A DNA stretch of 64,000 nucleotides from Ipomoea triloba (lineage: Eukaryota; Streptophyta; Magnoliopsida; Solanales; Convolvulaceae). The notes under the pieces were generated by a model, which saw nothing but the letters and a program-made list of their open reading frames with translations, was not told where the DNA came from and made no database searches. Shown here one piece after another: positions 34,872 through 45,380 of the stretch. Each line of letters opens with the position of its first letter. The first letter of the stretch is position 1. The stretch is taken from the NCBI RefSeq assembly GCF_003576645.1, contig NC_044917.1, positions 21,393,868 to 21,457,867 of the forward strand. Direction: 5' to 3'. The translations under genes and the position numbers were made by a program.

Positions 34872-34912
<41 letters not shown>
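34872..34912. repeat. (TA)n microsatellite
   Basis: This pure TA run forms the left border of the family A element at 34913. Confidence 0.9.
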
Positions 34913-34914
<2 letters not shown>

Positions 34915-35398
34915 CAAATTAGGTGATCTGAAAACAATTGCTTTAGCTGAAAAATAGGGTTTAATTATATCTGTAGATTTAGTCCAGATCAAATGACCAA
35001 TGGTCCAAATTGGAGATATTTATTTAAAAAAAAAAACACGGTGATATTATGGTAAATTTGTGTAAGTTAATTTTTTTTTTGTCTTACATAGTAATTTTTT
35101 CCCTTCTTCCAAAGCACAATATTGTGATTTCCAGAGCATTGTGATATTCCTTCTAGTGCACATTGCTTTGGTTAATAAGTTGACTATTTTTTGTTTGGTA
35201 ATGCATTTTTGCATTTCCTTTTCCTTCTTGCAGAGCACAATGTTATGTCTTCTAAAGCACAATGTTGTGCCTTCGAAATAAATATTTTTTGCCTTAGAGT
35301 GAATATTGTTGAACTTTCCAGAGCACATTGTAGTTAGTACATATTGTTATGTCTTCTAGAACACATTATTGTGCCTTCAAGTTTTAAGATCGTAGGTG

Positions 35399-35400
<2 letters not shown>
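34913..35400 (+). mobile_element. Phrase-repeat element, family A, copy 2
   Basis: It is bounded by (TA)n on both sides. Its outer part has TTAGTCCAGATCAAATGACC, AACACGGTGATA and TTTGTGTAAGTTAAT. The interior (35090-35390) repeats (C/T)AGAGCACA(A/T)TGTTGTG and CCTTC/TCTTC words. This is the reverse complement of the order seen at 17111-17620. Confidence 0.65.
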
Positions 35401-35444
<44 letters not shown>

Positions 35445-35446
<2 letters not shown>

Positions 35447-35891
35447 GTTCCTGTGTGGTTGGCCTTCTCCGGCGCGATTGTGCGGTTGCTTAGGTGCGTG
35501 ATTTTCTTTCTTAAGGTGCATAGTTTTTCTTCTTAAGGGGTTCATGGTTCGTGTTCTTAAGGTGCGTCAGTGTTGAAACTTAAGGTACGCCAACCTAAAG
35601 TTTTAGGTGCATGGTTTACCTTCTTAAGGTGGGCGATTTGTATGCTTAAGGTGCGCCAGTCTTGAAACTTAAGGTGCGTCAGTCTTGAAACTTAAGGAGC
35701 GTCATTTCAAAACTTTAGGTGCATGATTTTTGTTTTTAAAGTGCTTCGCTTGTGTCCTTAAGGTGCGTAGTTTGTGTACTGAAGGTGCACCATTTAAAAA
35801 CTTAAAGAAGGAAAATCATGCACCTTAAGAAGGATAATTACGCACCTAAGCAACTGCACAACTACACCTGAGAAAGTCAACCGCACGAGAA

Positions 35892-35894
<3 letters not shown>
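35445..35894. mobile_element. Phrase-repeat element, family B, copy 1, nested in (TA)n
   Basis: It has terminal inverted repeats of about 60 bp. GGGTTCCTGTGTGGTTGGCC...GTGCGGTTGCTTAGGTGCGT on the left is mirrored by ACGCACCTAAGCAACTGCAC...CAACCGCACGAGAACTC on the right. The interior is some 15 repeats of the phrase CTTAAGGTGCGT(C/G/A)..., spaced 20-30 bp. (TA)n tracts lie immediately outside both ends (35400-35444 and 35896-35931). Non-coding. Confidence 0.8.
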
Positions 35895-35931
<37 letters not shown>

Positions 35932-35934
<3 letters not shown>

Positions 35935-36140
35935 AGATTTGATCTTGAATGAATCACTATTTACTAATTTTAGTTGAATATTGTGATAGTTTATGAATTG
36001 TGTAGGAGATCATGTATTATATTTAGTATTTTCAATGATTGTTGCATATTTTTGTGTCTTACAGTGCACATTTTTGCCTTCCAGTGTATATTGTTATGCC
36101 TTCCAAAGCACATTGTTGTAGATCATTAATGGCAACTTTG
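35932..36140 (+). mobile_element. Family A fragment
   Basis: Near 36050-36120 the phrases TTGCCTTCCAGTG, TTGTTATGCCTTCC and AAAGCACATTGTTG are family A interior words. The rest of the element is missing. Confidence 0.5.
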
Positions 36141-36600
36141 TTTTTAAAAAGACGAGTTGATCTAAGGCTAAGATTCATCCGTGATAGTGTTAATACTCGC
36201 TTACGCTGGTCGGCTACTCTGAGTGTTGCCTTCAGTTCGGGTGGTTGGCTATCCGGCCCGACTGGCCCTACAGTCCGACCAGATCCGCTCGGTCGTGACC
36301 TTGATTGATGAACAGCAGTCCTGTCGGGGCCGCCACGTGCTCGACATGCCGGAGCCCCGGAGGTCGCCACTTTCCCTTCTTATAAATACCGCATTAATGA
36401 GGGGAGAGAGGGACTTTTGGCTGGATTCTAAACTAAGCCTTGGAGAGTGCGCGGACAGTAGGAAAGCCCATTGCCGACCCGCCGACCCCTACGAGCCCTT
36501 TTTGTATTGTAATCCGGGACCTTGATCCTTTTGATAATAAGAGATCGTATTTACCTGTTTTAGCTTCGTATCCCCGTATTTAACCGTATGAATTCGCATC
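36141..36600 (+). repeat. GC-rich LTR-like fragment
   Basis: It contains CTTATAAATACCGC (36378, promoter-like), AGAGAGGGACTTTTGGC, and AATAAGAGATCG with a T-rich end. This composition resembles a retrotransposon LTR. AGAGGGACTTTTGGCT also appears at 39449 in another LTR-like remnant. The frames here have no recognised domain. Confidence 0.4.
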
Positions 36601-36619
36601 ACCGCACCTACAACCTCCA

Positions 36620-36620
<1 letters not shown>

Positions 36621-36692
<72 letters not shown>

Positions 36693-36717
36693 NNNNNNNN
36701 NNNNNNNNNNNNNNNNN
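36621..36717. repeat. (TA)n with 25-base assembly gap
   Basis: The TA run 36621-36692 leads into Ns at 36693-36717, directly before the 372-bp tandem array. Confidence 0.95.
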
Positions 36718-37831
36718 AACATAATAAGTGTGAATGAAGGTTATACCTTCATTTATGTCCCTTTTTTCCGTTAATTTTTTTTTTGTACATTATGCTATAA
36801 AAGTTGTACTTTACAATATATTTGACAAACATACCCTACCGTATAACTTCCGTTATCTTTTCCACTATTGTTACCATGCACATGCATCCACTATAGATTT
36901 TCTTATTTTCTTCAATAATTAATAATAATAATGTATACACATTATATATAATATATGAGTATATGTTAGTTATTTTCTAAATATAAATATAAAATATAAA
37001 AAATATTACATTATATTATATATTACAATAATTTAAAATATTAAAATCTAACTAAATTGAAATTTTAATATAAAAATATTAATATTGGGAACATAATAAG
37101 TGTGAATGAAGGTTATACCTTCATTTATGTCCCTTTTTTCCGTTAATTTTTTTTTTGTACATTATGCTATAAAAGTTGTACTTTACAATATATTTGACAA
37201 ACATACCCTACCGTATAACTTCCGTTATCTTTTCCACTATTGTTACCATGCACATGCATCCACTATAGATTTTCTTATTTTCTTCAATAATTAATAATAA
37301 TAATGTATACACATTATATATAATATATGAGTATATGTTAGTTATTTTCTAAATATAAATATAAAATATAAAAAATATTACATTATATTATATATTACAA
37401 TAATTTAAAATATTAAAATCTAACTAAATTGAAATTTTAATATAAAAATATTAATATTGGGAACATAATAAGTGTGAATGAAGGTTATACCTTCATTTAT
37501 GTCCCTTTTTTCCGTTAATTTTTTTTTTGTACATTATGCTATAAAAGTTGTACTTTACAATATATTTGACAAACATACCCTACCGTTATAACTTCCGTTA
37601 TCTTTTCCACTATTGTTACCATGCACATGCATCCACTATAGATTTTCTTATTTTCTTCAATAATTAATAATAATAATGTATACACATTATATATAATATA
37701 TGAGTATATGTTAGTTATTTTCTAAATATAAATATAAAATATAAAAAATATTACATTATATTATATATTACAATAATTTAAAATATTAAAATCTAACTAA
37801 ATTGAAATTTTAATATAAAAATATTAATATT

Positions 37832-37910
<79 letters not shown>

Positions 37911-38293
37911 ATAATAAGTGTGAATGAAGGTTATACCCTTCATTTATGTCCCTTTTTTCCGTTAATTTTTTTTTTTGTACATTATGCTATAAAAGTTGTA
38001 CTTTACAATATATTTGACAAACATACCCCTACCGTTATAACTTCCGTTATCTTTTCCACTATTGTTACCATGCACATGCATCCACTATAGATTTTCTTAT
38101 TTTCTTCAATAATTAATAATAATAATGTATACACATTATATATATATATATGAGTTATATGTTAGTTATTTTCTAAAATATAAATATAAAATATATAAAA
38201 ATATTTTACATTATTATTATTATTATTTACAATAATTTAAATATCTAAAATCTAACTAAATTTGAAATTTTAATATAAAATATTAATATTGGG
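36718..38293. repeat. 372-bp tandem repeat, four copies
   Basis: Units begin AACATAATAAGTGTGAATG and end TAAAAATATTAATATTGGG. Copies 1 (36718-37089) and 2 (37090-37461) look identical. Copy 3 (37462-37833) differs by about one base. A (TA)n tract (37834-37906) separates copy 4 (37907-38293), which carries many one-base insertions. The repeated 62-residue frames inside are not genes: the unit is AT-rich and lacks codon structure. Confidence 0.95.
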
Positions 38294-38308
38294 CACCTAG
38301 TATGTATG

Positions 38309-38328
38309 TATATATATATATATATAAA
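38309..38328. repeat. (TA)n microsatellite
   Basis: This short TA run borders the element at 38329. Confidence 0.8.
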
Positions 38329-38540
38329 TTGTCCGTATAAGGTGAGAACTATTGCTATCATGTGAACCTGTGAACTCTCACGCACCGTTGAGATGTGAGA
38401 TTGGACGATCAAGATCTAAAGAGTGGCGCCTTCAGTGCAGTTGTGTAGTGGTGCAGTGGTGTAGTGATGTGGTGCATTGGTGTAGTGATATATATTTACC
38501 AGGTCAAGATCATTATAAACCACCAGATCGAGCAAGATCA
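38329..38540 (+). mobile_element. Short phrase-repeat element, family C
   Basis: After (TA)n comes TGTCCGTATAAGGTGAGAAC, then GATCAAGATCTAAAGAGTGGCGC. The interior repeats GTGTAGTG(G/A)TGCAGTGG. The block GATCTAAAG..TGGCGC also occurs at the start of the large element at 59363 (CGATCTAAAGGCTGGCGC), so the two share end architecture. The right boundary is not defined. Confidence 0.5.
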
Positions 38541-38544
38541 ACAG

Positions 38545-38625
38545 TGCATAATGGTACGCAGGCGCCTAGACCGCTTAGGTGCTGATCACCTAGGCCTCCT
38601 AGGCACCGACTAGGCTGCCAATTCA
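38545..38625. mobile_element. GCGCCTAGG-type element fragment
   Basis: GGCGCCTAGACCGCTTAGGTGC and CACCTAGGCCTCCTAGGCACC are short mirrored words. A related block occurs at 59165-59245 (AGGCACTAGGCGCTTG, CGCCTAGCGCC). This resembles a known type of plant hAT-like MITE end. Confidence 0.4.
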
Positions 38626-38639
38626 GTCGATTAGCTATT

Positions 38640-39340
38640 GTTTTCCTTTAAAAATGGGTTTTTTCAATCAAAGCGACATTGTTTTGAGCAAAATAACCCT
38701 AAATTGTTCAAACTCTATATATTTTTTATGTTAATATTTAATATTTTAGTATTAACTATTAAAGTATTAAATAGTTTATAATTTTTTTAAAAATAGTTTA
38801 TAATTATTAGTCTTAAAAACATTAAAAAAATTTAAACAAATTTTTAAAAAATAAAAAATAAACGGGTCGGGTTCAGGCGTGGAATCTCTAAATCGTGACT
38901 AATTTGACCTCCCGATCATAGCTAATAAACCGGTCACTAGATTGGTAAAATTCGACCTTTCAGTCGTATCGCAAATCCGGTCCCTAGATCGTTAGAGTTC
39001 AGGCGACCCTTATAGTCCACAGGACTGCGCTTAAGGTTGCTCTCTTTTTTTGCCTTAGCTAAGATTTTTTCGCATTAGGTTTTTTCTTAGTCTAAGGTTT
39101 TTAACGAGACAACCGTCATAAGTCACGGGCCATAAGGTCGGTTCTTCCAGTCCGAACTCTTCTTCATTGGCGCTTAAGGTTGTGCTCTTTTTTCTTTAGC
39201 TAAGATTTTTTCCCACTGAGTTTTTTCTTAGCCTAAGGTTTTTAACAAGGCAATCGACATAAGTCATGGACCGTAAGGTCAGTTCTCCAGCCCAAGCCCT
39301 TCCTCATTGGCTCGACGTCAGGGCACGAACTGGCATGAGG
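38640..39340 (+). repeat. Retroelement 3' internal remnant with ~147-bp tandem duplication
   Basis: Two copies of GCGCTTAAGGTTG(T/C).CTCTTTTTT...TTAGCTAAGATTTTTTC run on through TAGTCTAAGGTTTTTAACGAG and CATAAGTCA(C/T)GG. They lie at about 39027-39173 and 39174-39318. The AAGGTTTTTAACGAG type motif is frequent near the 3' end of plant gypsy interiors. Upstream is AT-rich filler. No gene is seen. Confidence 0.45.
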
Positions 39341-39344
39341 GCTA

Positions 39345-39740
39345 CTTGATAGGGAATATACCCCGAACATACCACCCTATGTATTTTGTACACGTGTTTC
39401 GTATTAGATACATGTATTAGCCCTATATATAGGACTTTAGTCCTACATGAGAGGGACTTTTGGCTTTTGACCTCCCTCACTCTAGACATTCACTCAAGAA
39501 ACCATTTCTCTCTTCTTCTCTACCATCTCTCTAAGCAGTTAATAAAAATGGTAATTGATGGTCAATCTTGGATTGTTCAGATAATCTTTATATACCTTGC
39601 ATACTACTTCTCTACATATTTTCCATCTCTCTAAGCAGTTAATAAAAATGGTAATTGATGGTCAATCTTGGATTCTTCAGATAATCTTTATATACTTTGC
39701 ATACTACTTCTCTACATAATTTGGATGCATGAGTACGCGA
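39345..39740 (+). repeat. LTR-like remnant with a ~100-bp tandem duplication
   Basis: TGATAGGGAATATACCCC starts the block, and CCTATATATAGGAC (39421) is a palindromic TATA-like site. Near the end, CCATCTCTCTAAGCAGTTAA plus the following 80 bp is duplicated (39526-39625 and 39626-39725). Confidence 0.5.
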
Positions 39741-39787
39741 GAGAATTAACACGATCAATAGCATTGGTTCACATTTGAAGCTAAACC

Positions 39788-39839
<52 letters not shown>

Positions 39840-39852
39840 TGTATGTATGTAT
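39788..39852. repeat. (TA)n(TATG)n microsatellite
   Basis: TA repeats pass into ten TATG units just before the element at 39853. Confidence 0.95.
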
Positions 39853-40386
39853 GAGAACAAATTCTTAGGAAAAAACTAAGAATCAATCTCAGCTTTACAT
39901 TTGCAAAAATCAGACGGACCAAATCAGATTCGTAATTATCTCTAACTTTAGTATGCAAACTTGAACACTAAAATCTGTACTTCTAAAAAATTTCTGAGTG
40001 TGCACATTTAGTATTAAAAGATTGCACTTGTAAAAATACGAAAGTGCATTGCACTTAGGGTTTCAGTTTTAGAGTTTATGATTGTATTTTTTATTTTATT
40101 TGGTTTAATAGTGTACTTCTTAGTTTTTGCTGCTTAAGTTCTAGTATTTACCGTTAAGATTTAAAATTTAACTTTTTATTAATTTTTTAAAATTTATCCA
40201 AGTTTACATATTTAGTTGTTACATATTGCATATTTATGTGTTCAAGTTTGCAAATTGAAATTGATGATAATTACAAATATGATACTATGTTTTATTAAAT
40301 TGATACGATCCATCTGATTTTTACGGATGTAAATGAGTAAGGCTAAGATTAATTCTTAATTTTCCATTTGGAGGTGTGTTCTCATG
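39853..40386. mobile_element. TIR element, family D, between microsatellites
   Basis: ATGAGAACAAATTCTTAGG...AATCAATCTCAGC...AAAAATCAGACGGACC at the left is mirrored at the right. There TGATACGATCCATCTGATTTTTA leads through GGCTAAGATTAATTCTTAA to GTGTTCTCATGG, giving terminal inverted repeats of about 80 bp. The interior includes TGCACTTGTAAAAATACGAAAGTGCATTGCACTT-type phrases and is AT-rich and non-coding. Confidence 0.75.
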
Positions 40387-40397
40387 GGATCAAATGC

Positions 40398-40398
<1 letters not shown>

Positions 40399-40466
<68 letters not shown>
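40399..40466. repeat. (CT)n(TA)n microsatellite
   Basis: A CT run leads into TA repeats that border the next element. Confidence 0.9.
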
Positions 40467-40471
<5 letters not shown>

Positions 40472-40961
40472 TTGGCCTTTTCCTGTGGCATTTTCCGGTG
40501 CGGTTGTGCAATGACTTTAGGTGTGTAATTTTACTTTTAAGGTGCGTGGTTTGTATGCTTAAGGTGCGTCAATGTTGAAACTTAAGGTGAGTGAAACTAA
40601 AGTTTAAGGTTTGTGATTTTTCTTCTAAGGTGCGTGATTTGTATGCTTAAGGTGCGTGAGTTGTTAAAACTTAAGGTGCTCCATTTTAAAACCTTAGGTG
40701 CGTAGTTTGTGTACTTAAGGTGTGTCAGCCTAAAACTTTAGGTGCGCGTGATTTGTGTTTTTAAGGTGATTTGTTTGTGTGATTAAGGTGCGTGGTTTAT
40801 GTACTTAAAGTGCGCAATTGTAATGCTTAAGGTGCATAACCTAGGGGTGTAAATAAGCCGAGCGGTTCGCGAGTTGCTCGGTCAAAGCTCGGCTTGATCT
40901 CGGTCAAATTCGAGCTCGAGCTCTAATATCTTAGGCTCGTGGCTCGTCAAGCCACTCACGA

Positions 40962-41002
<41 letters not shown>

Positions 41003-41195
41003 GTATACATATAATATTATAGTTTATTTTTAATTGAAACATGAATTTAAAACCAAAGAAGTTAAATTTGAGCTAAAAATCGAACTCGAACTCGAGTTCG
41101 AGCCTAAACTCGAGCTCAAATTCTCGGCTCGTTTACACCCCTACTGTAAGTCTGTAACCTCACAACCGCACGGGAACCCTTCTCCGCACCTGAAC
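40467..41195. mobile_element. Phrase-repeat element, family B, copy 2, with a nested MITE
   Basis: It starts GCGGTTGGCCTTTTCC and GTGCGGTTGTGCAATGACTTTAGGTG, close to copy 1. It then has about ten CTTAAGGTGCGTG phrases to 40840. After the nested insertion (40842-41143) the mirrored end CACAACCGCACGGGAACCC follows. Confidence 0.75.
40842..41143. mobile_element. Nested MITE with TAGGGGTGTAAA...TTTACACCCCTA ends
   Basis: TAGGGGTGTAAATAAGCCGAG is mirrored by CTCGGCTCGTTTACACCCCTA. The interior is rich in CTCGAGCTCG words and contains its own (TA)n. This terminal type is widespread in plants. Confidence 0.85.
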
Positions 41196-41216
41196 CCCTT
41201 CCTTTTATATATATTA

Positions 41217-41243
41217 GGGGGGGGGGGGGGGGGGGGGGGGGGG
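41217..41243. repeat. Poly-G tract
   Basis: A run of about 27 G lies roughly 175 bases upstream of the rubredoxin start codon. Confidence 0.9.
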
Positions 41244-41419
41244 ATGAAAAGTTTGTGTGGGGAGTATGACAGCCACGCTTCCACTACAACTGTGTACACA
41301 CCAATTACCTCACACCAAAATTTCTTTGTGATTTGTGAAACCACCACTGACCACTCTCTTATCTCCTCATCCCTTCCATCTTCTTTCTCATTCCAAGAAC
41401 AATAAGCAATCTTTAGCAG

Positions 41420-42446
41420 ATGGCACTACGTGCACCAACCACCACCCTTCACACCACCAAGTCTACCCTGCTCGCCCCCACCGCCGGCAGCAATGCTGGC
41501 CTCCGGCCGCCGCCACACCGTGTAGCTCTCAAGTCTTCCTTCTTCTCTCCTTCTGTGCATCTCTTGCTCCCTCCAAACCACACTTCTGCTGCCCCAAAGT
41601 TCTCCATGCGTGTTGCTTCCAAGCAAGCTTACATCTGCCGTGATTGCGGGTAATCTTTCTTCTTTCTTCTCCAATTACTTTCTCCTTTTCAATGCACTTT
41701 TGATGACAAACATGATGATGCTGCAGGTACATTTACAATGACAGAACTCCTTTTGAGAAAGTATCTGACAACTACTTCTGCCCTGGTACATTCACCTTCA
41801 CCCTTTCTCAGCATTTCTGCGTAATTGAGATTAAGACTTAGTTGCGTTATTGTATGTTGGGCTGAGGAAGGGTATAAAAAGCAAAGTCCAGCACTCGCGT
41901 CTAGAAGAAAATGTGTGGCGTATAAGAAAATAAGATTGTGCCTGTTTTTGGCGTAAGTAATAAGCCCATGATACTAATAAGTGGTCTTAGAGTTAGGTCA
42001 CGGGTTCGAATTTCAGTAACAACATTTAAGACTGGTTGGTGCGGGAATGGGAAATTGTTGGGCAGAGACTAGAAAAGTGCAAGTTGCTGCCTTCGCCTAG
42101 CGTTTGATCCTAACATTTTTTCTGTTTGTGTGCAGTATGTGGTGCTCCAAAGAGAAGATTTAGAGCATATGAACCCAAAGTGGCTAAAAATGCCAATGAT
42201 ACAGCAGTAAGGAAGGCCAGGAAAGAACAGATAAAGAAAGATGAAGCTATTGGGTAAGCAAGCATATACATACATTATTCTCTGTCCAGTTCATAGCTCA
42301 ACCATTCCTTTAATCCCTTCTGAGAATTCAGCATCATATAATGAAAGAAATTTTTGATGTAATGCAGCCGAGCATTGCCCATTGCCATTGGTGTTGGAGC
42401 TGCTGCACTTGCTGGTTTATACTTCTACCTGAACAGTACCTTCTAG
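41420..42446 (+). CDS. Rubredoxin-like membrane protein, chloroplast type (At5g51010-like)
   Basis: Rubredoxins are one-iron electron carriers; plant members act in plastid membranes. Exons are 41420-41649, 41727-41785, 42136-42253 and 42368-42446, all GT-AG with exact phase, giving 161 residues. The first 70 residues are Ser/Thr/Ala/Pro-rich, like a plastid transit peptide. The iron-binding domain follows, with YICRDCGYIY and FCPVCGAPKRRF (two CxxC pairs). Near the C-terminus ALPIAIGVGAAALAGLYFYL is a membrane anchor. The gene ends convergently about 320 bp from CRL. Its length and this neighbour favour the At5g51010 type over the longer photosystem II assembly rubredoxin RBD1 (At1g54500). 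Intron 2 contains a SINE-like repeat. Confidence 0.92.
41890..42070 (+). mobile_element. SINE-like repeat in rubredoxin intron 2
   Basis: The run AAAATGTGTGGCGTATAAG, AATAAGCCCATGATACTAAT, GTCACGGGTTCGAATTTCAG includes a B-box-like GGGTTCGAAT. A truncated relative sharing the first 90 bases lies at 53377-53460. Confidence 0.5.
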
Positions 42447-42762
42447 GCTGGATCACAGGAAAAAAAAAATGTAATTTCCACAAAGATTTGCTTATTAGTG
42501 TATCAAGATTTCACATTCAATGTGCTTTTGAGTTCATTCTTTATTTGGGTTTTACCTTTACTTTACACTTCACAGAGTTAAAGATCTCAAATTTCCAGCA
42601 TTTCTGTACAGCATATAGCTTAACTGAAACATGGCTATGACACATTTTTAACAGACATGCAAAGATATGAAAGTTTTCGATGCGTAAATCAATGAAAAAT
42701 ATGTATTGATAGACTCGAGATGGTGGTTTGAAATTTACATTACAATACTACAGAACAAAGTA

Positions 42763-45380
42763 TCAATCTTGAATAACAAATGAACCCTCTATTCTTTTCT
42801 CTATGGATGGGGAAGACAACATCAAAGCAGAAAGGTCATCAAAACTAGAAGCTGGTGCAGGTTTGAACTCATATGGGCCTCCCTTTACACCCCAGACCTG
42901 CAATAAGTACAGAAATTAGATACGAGTTGAAACAAGCTTTTTGTTCAGATTCCAATGTTATTATAAGTATGAAAAAGAGGGCTTTGTTTTTGTTGATGAT
43001 GAATGTAATACAAAGAATGTACCTGATTTCCACTCTCATCAAAGCCTCTATCCCAGGAATGTATCTCATTATTCTTCAGCACTGCAAGTTCTGACGTACA
43101 ATATGATGCACCGTTCTGTTGTGCAAGAAAGTAAAAACGAAACTGAGTTGCAGAGCATTGGAGAACGCGTTACAATACCAAAATAGTAAGGTTGTTAACA
43201 AAGTTGGTGAAATGTTAGGCTGCTTTGGAGTTTTGAGGTTTAGTACAAAGTGAAAAGAGATGAACGGGAAAATACCCATGTATTAGGAAATCCATCTGCA
43301 GGTGTAGATCCTTCATATAAGCATCGCTTCCCACGCTCACAGCGTTTCAGAGGAATGGTAGTCAAATGTTCAGCAATATCCTGCATTTAACCGTAATTAT
43401 TCAACTAATGGATATGCACGCTAGACCTTCCTCCAAGTTAAGGGAATTATTAAAACTACCAGAAAGAACTGGCATATCTTATAACCAATAACTTTGTTGA
43501 AAAGTTATGATTGTTCGTCAAAAGAGAAGCTGGCTAATTAGGCTTGTCAGGCCTTACTAAGAAAATTATGAAACTACAGACAGCAAATGTGCTCAATGCT
43601 AAACTGGTCTACAACAACATAAATTAAAGGAAGTTGCATTGTAGCTTGATACTTACCCCAAACATGAACTATGCAATAATGTATTACTTTCAAGTTAGAC
43701 AATCATTATTTAAGGAATGTATTATTCAATAACTTATTTACACATTTTGTATCACTTTTTTTTCCTATTTCTTTCTTTCTTTTCTAGGAACAAGAGCCAT
43801 GAAATAGCCAAAGAAATTAGATCTTCTCATATTCCAGATTCAACATTCCATGTAATTCCTAAAAACCATTAAATAACTATTCTTGCTCAAAATCCCACTA
43901 TTCAAATATTACTAATATCAATGCGAGAGAATATGACTATGTTTTAACAGGAACTATAACGTTTAAATACAGCTAGTTTTATTCACAATACCTTAACTTG
44001 TCACCACATTATTGCAATGCATCTTCAAGAAACTAGGTAACAAACAAAAAGCGCATCAACTACAATTGAGATTTTATATTACCCCAATAACTTCTTCAGG
44101 TTGTGGACGCTGGTCCTTAGGCCGATCACAGAAGTTCTTATACTCCTCTGCATCTCTGATAGCATAGGTGCTGACCTGGTAGTTCAAATATGTTAGTGAC
44201 AGCAAAAATTCTTCACAAGTAGAAAATCACAAGCAACTACGGACATTAAATAACAAAAATCATGAAAGGGAAAAAGAAAATGAAAGAGAAGGGATAGAGC
44301 CCCACCTCAACATCACATCTCATCTCCTTTGGACAAGGCTTGACAATGCAAAATCTCTGCAATGGGATGGATAGCTTTTAGATGTCATCAGACAGTCTTT
44401 ACAATGGCCATACCAGTTATTTCAAACAGACTGTTCCAGTATGCCACTTACCTGCCGAAAAGGCTTATGAGGTGTCCTCCAGAATGCCTAGCAACAGAAA
44501 ATATATCAATAATGCCCAGCATGGTGGCAATTAACTGTAATCTATGGGTGCCACAACTGTATCAGAATGTACAGAATTACCTGCTCAAAATATAAGACCT
44601 TCGAGCCATCTACCATGTCAGCAGCTGGGCATGAAAGCCATCTATACAGCATCATAAAAGAAACATTAAAACAGACTCACAAAAGAAATAGAGAAATAAC
44701 AGCAACATTAAAATGGACTACCATAAGAAATAGAGAAAGAACAGAAAGATGATATCACAACCATACACAATGTTCACAACTTTGTAATTGCCCAGTGTTC
44801 TTGCTTACATAAAGGTAAGAAATTGAAGTCAGGATTACAAAACTGAACTAAGCTAAGCATGTAGATTCAAGTAATAGCTAAAACTACAATAGGAAAAAAA
44901 AAATTTAAAAATTAAAAATAAAATAAAATAAAGAAGCAAAAATTCAAACACAAAAGAAGCAACAACCATCACATGTCCAAATTTGAAGGTTATATTGTAA
45001 GTACCCCAAAAGGGAGGCAACAACACAGGTAAACGGATTGAATTAACAAATTGGTACCTCAAATTGAAGTAACTATCTGGGTCTCTAGCAGCTTGCTGTT
45101 TGGAAAACTGGGAATTCAAGAACAATAGTTCTGAATCAGAAGAAGCAGAAAAAAGGTGAAAAGAAGAGAGAGCATTAGAAGAAATCACCTTTTCCCCACT
45201 GAGAGACTGAGCCACAATCCCAGCATGGTCCCAACGGGTGGTGGACTTGGTGAGACGCCTTACAAGCAGTGCCCCTCCGATCAAAACCAGCGTCTTCAGC
45301 ACCACCCCCCGGGCTCGATCCCACCCATTCGGATTCTCCTCCGACTTGGGGTCCAAACCCGAGTCCGAACCCGTACACAT
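42763..45380 (-). CDS. CRL: CRUMPLED LEAF (CRL), CpcT/CpeT-like plastid envelope protein
   Basis: CRL is an outer-envelope plastid protein needed for plastid division and normal cell patterning. It is related to the CpcT/CpeT bilin lyases, though its lyase activity in plants is unsettled. Nine exons on the minus strand are 45189-45380, 45058-45107, 44581-44641, 44452-44487, 44306-44356, 44083-44175, 43276-43380, 43023-43115 and 42763-42897. All introns are GT-AG and the phases close exactly to 271 residues. Landmarks in order are a membrane segment (LKTLVLIGGALLVRRL), STTRWDHA, AARDPDSYFNLR, CPAADMVDGSKVLYFEQAFW, YAIRDAEEYKNFCDRPKDQR, EVIGDIAEHLTTI, GKRCLYEGS, SYCTSELAVLKNNEIHSWDR and GPYEFKPAPASS. 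The ATG at 45380 fits the family start; upstream in-frame codons lack ATG. No disabling change is visible. Confidence 0.96.

Noticed and set aside
36734..37294. Two identical 62-residue frames
   Set aside because: Identity follows from the 372-bp tandem duplication; the unit is AT-rich and lacks coding signals.
41420..42446. Assignment of the rubredoxin to RBD1
   Set aside because: The protein is shorter than RBD1 as I recall it, and adjacency to CRL favours the At5g51010-type paralogue.
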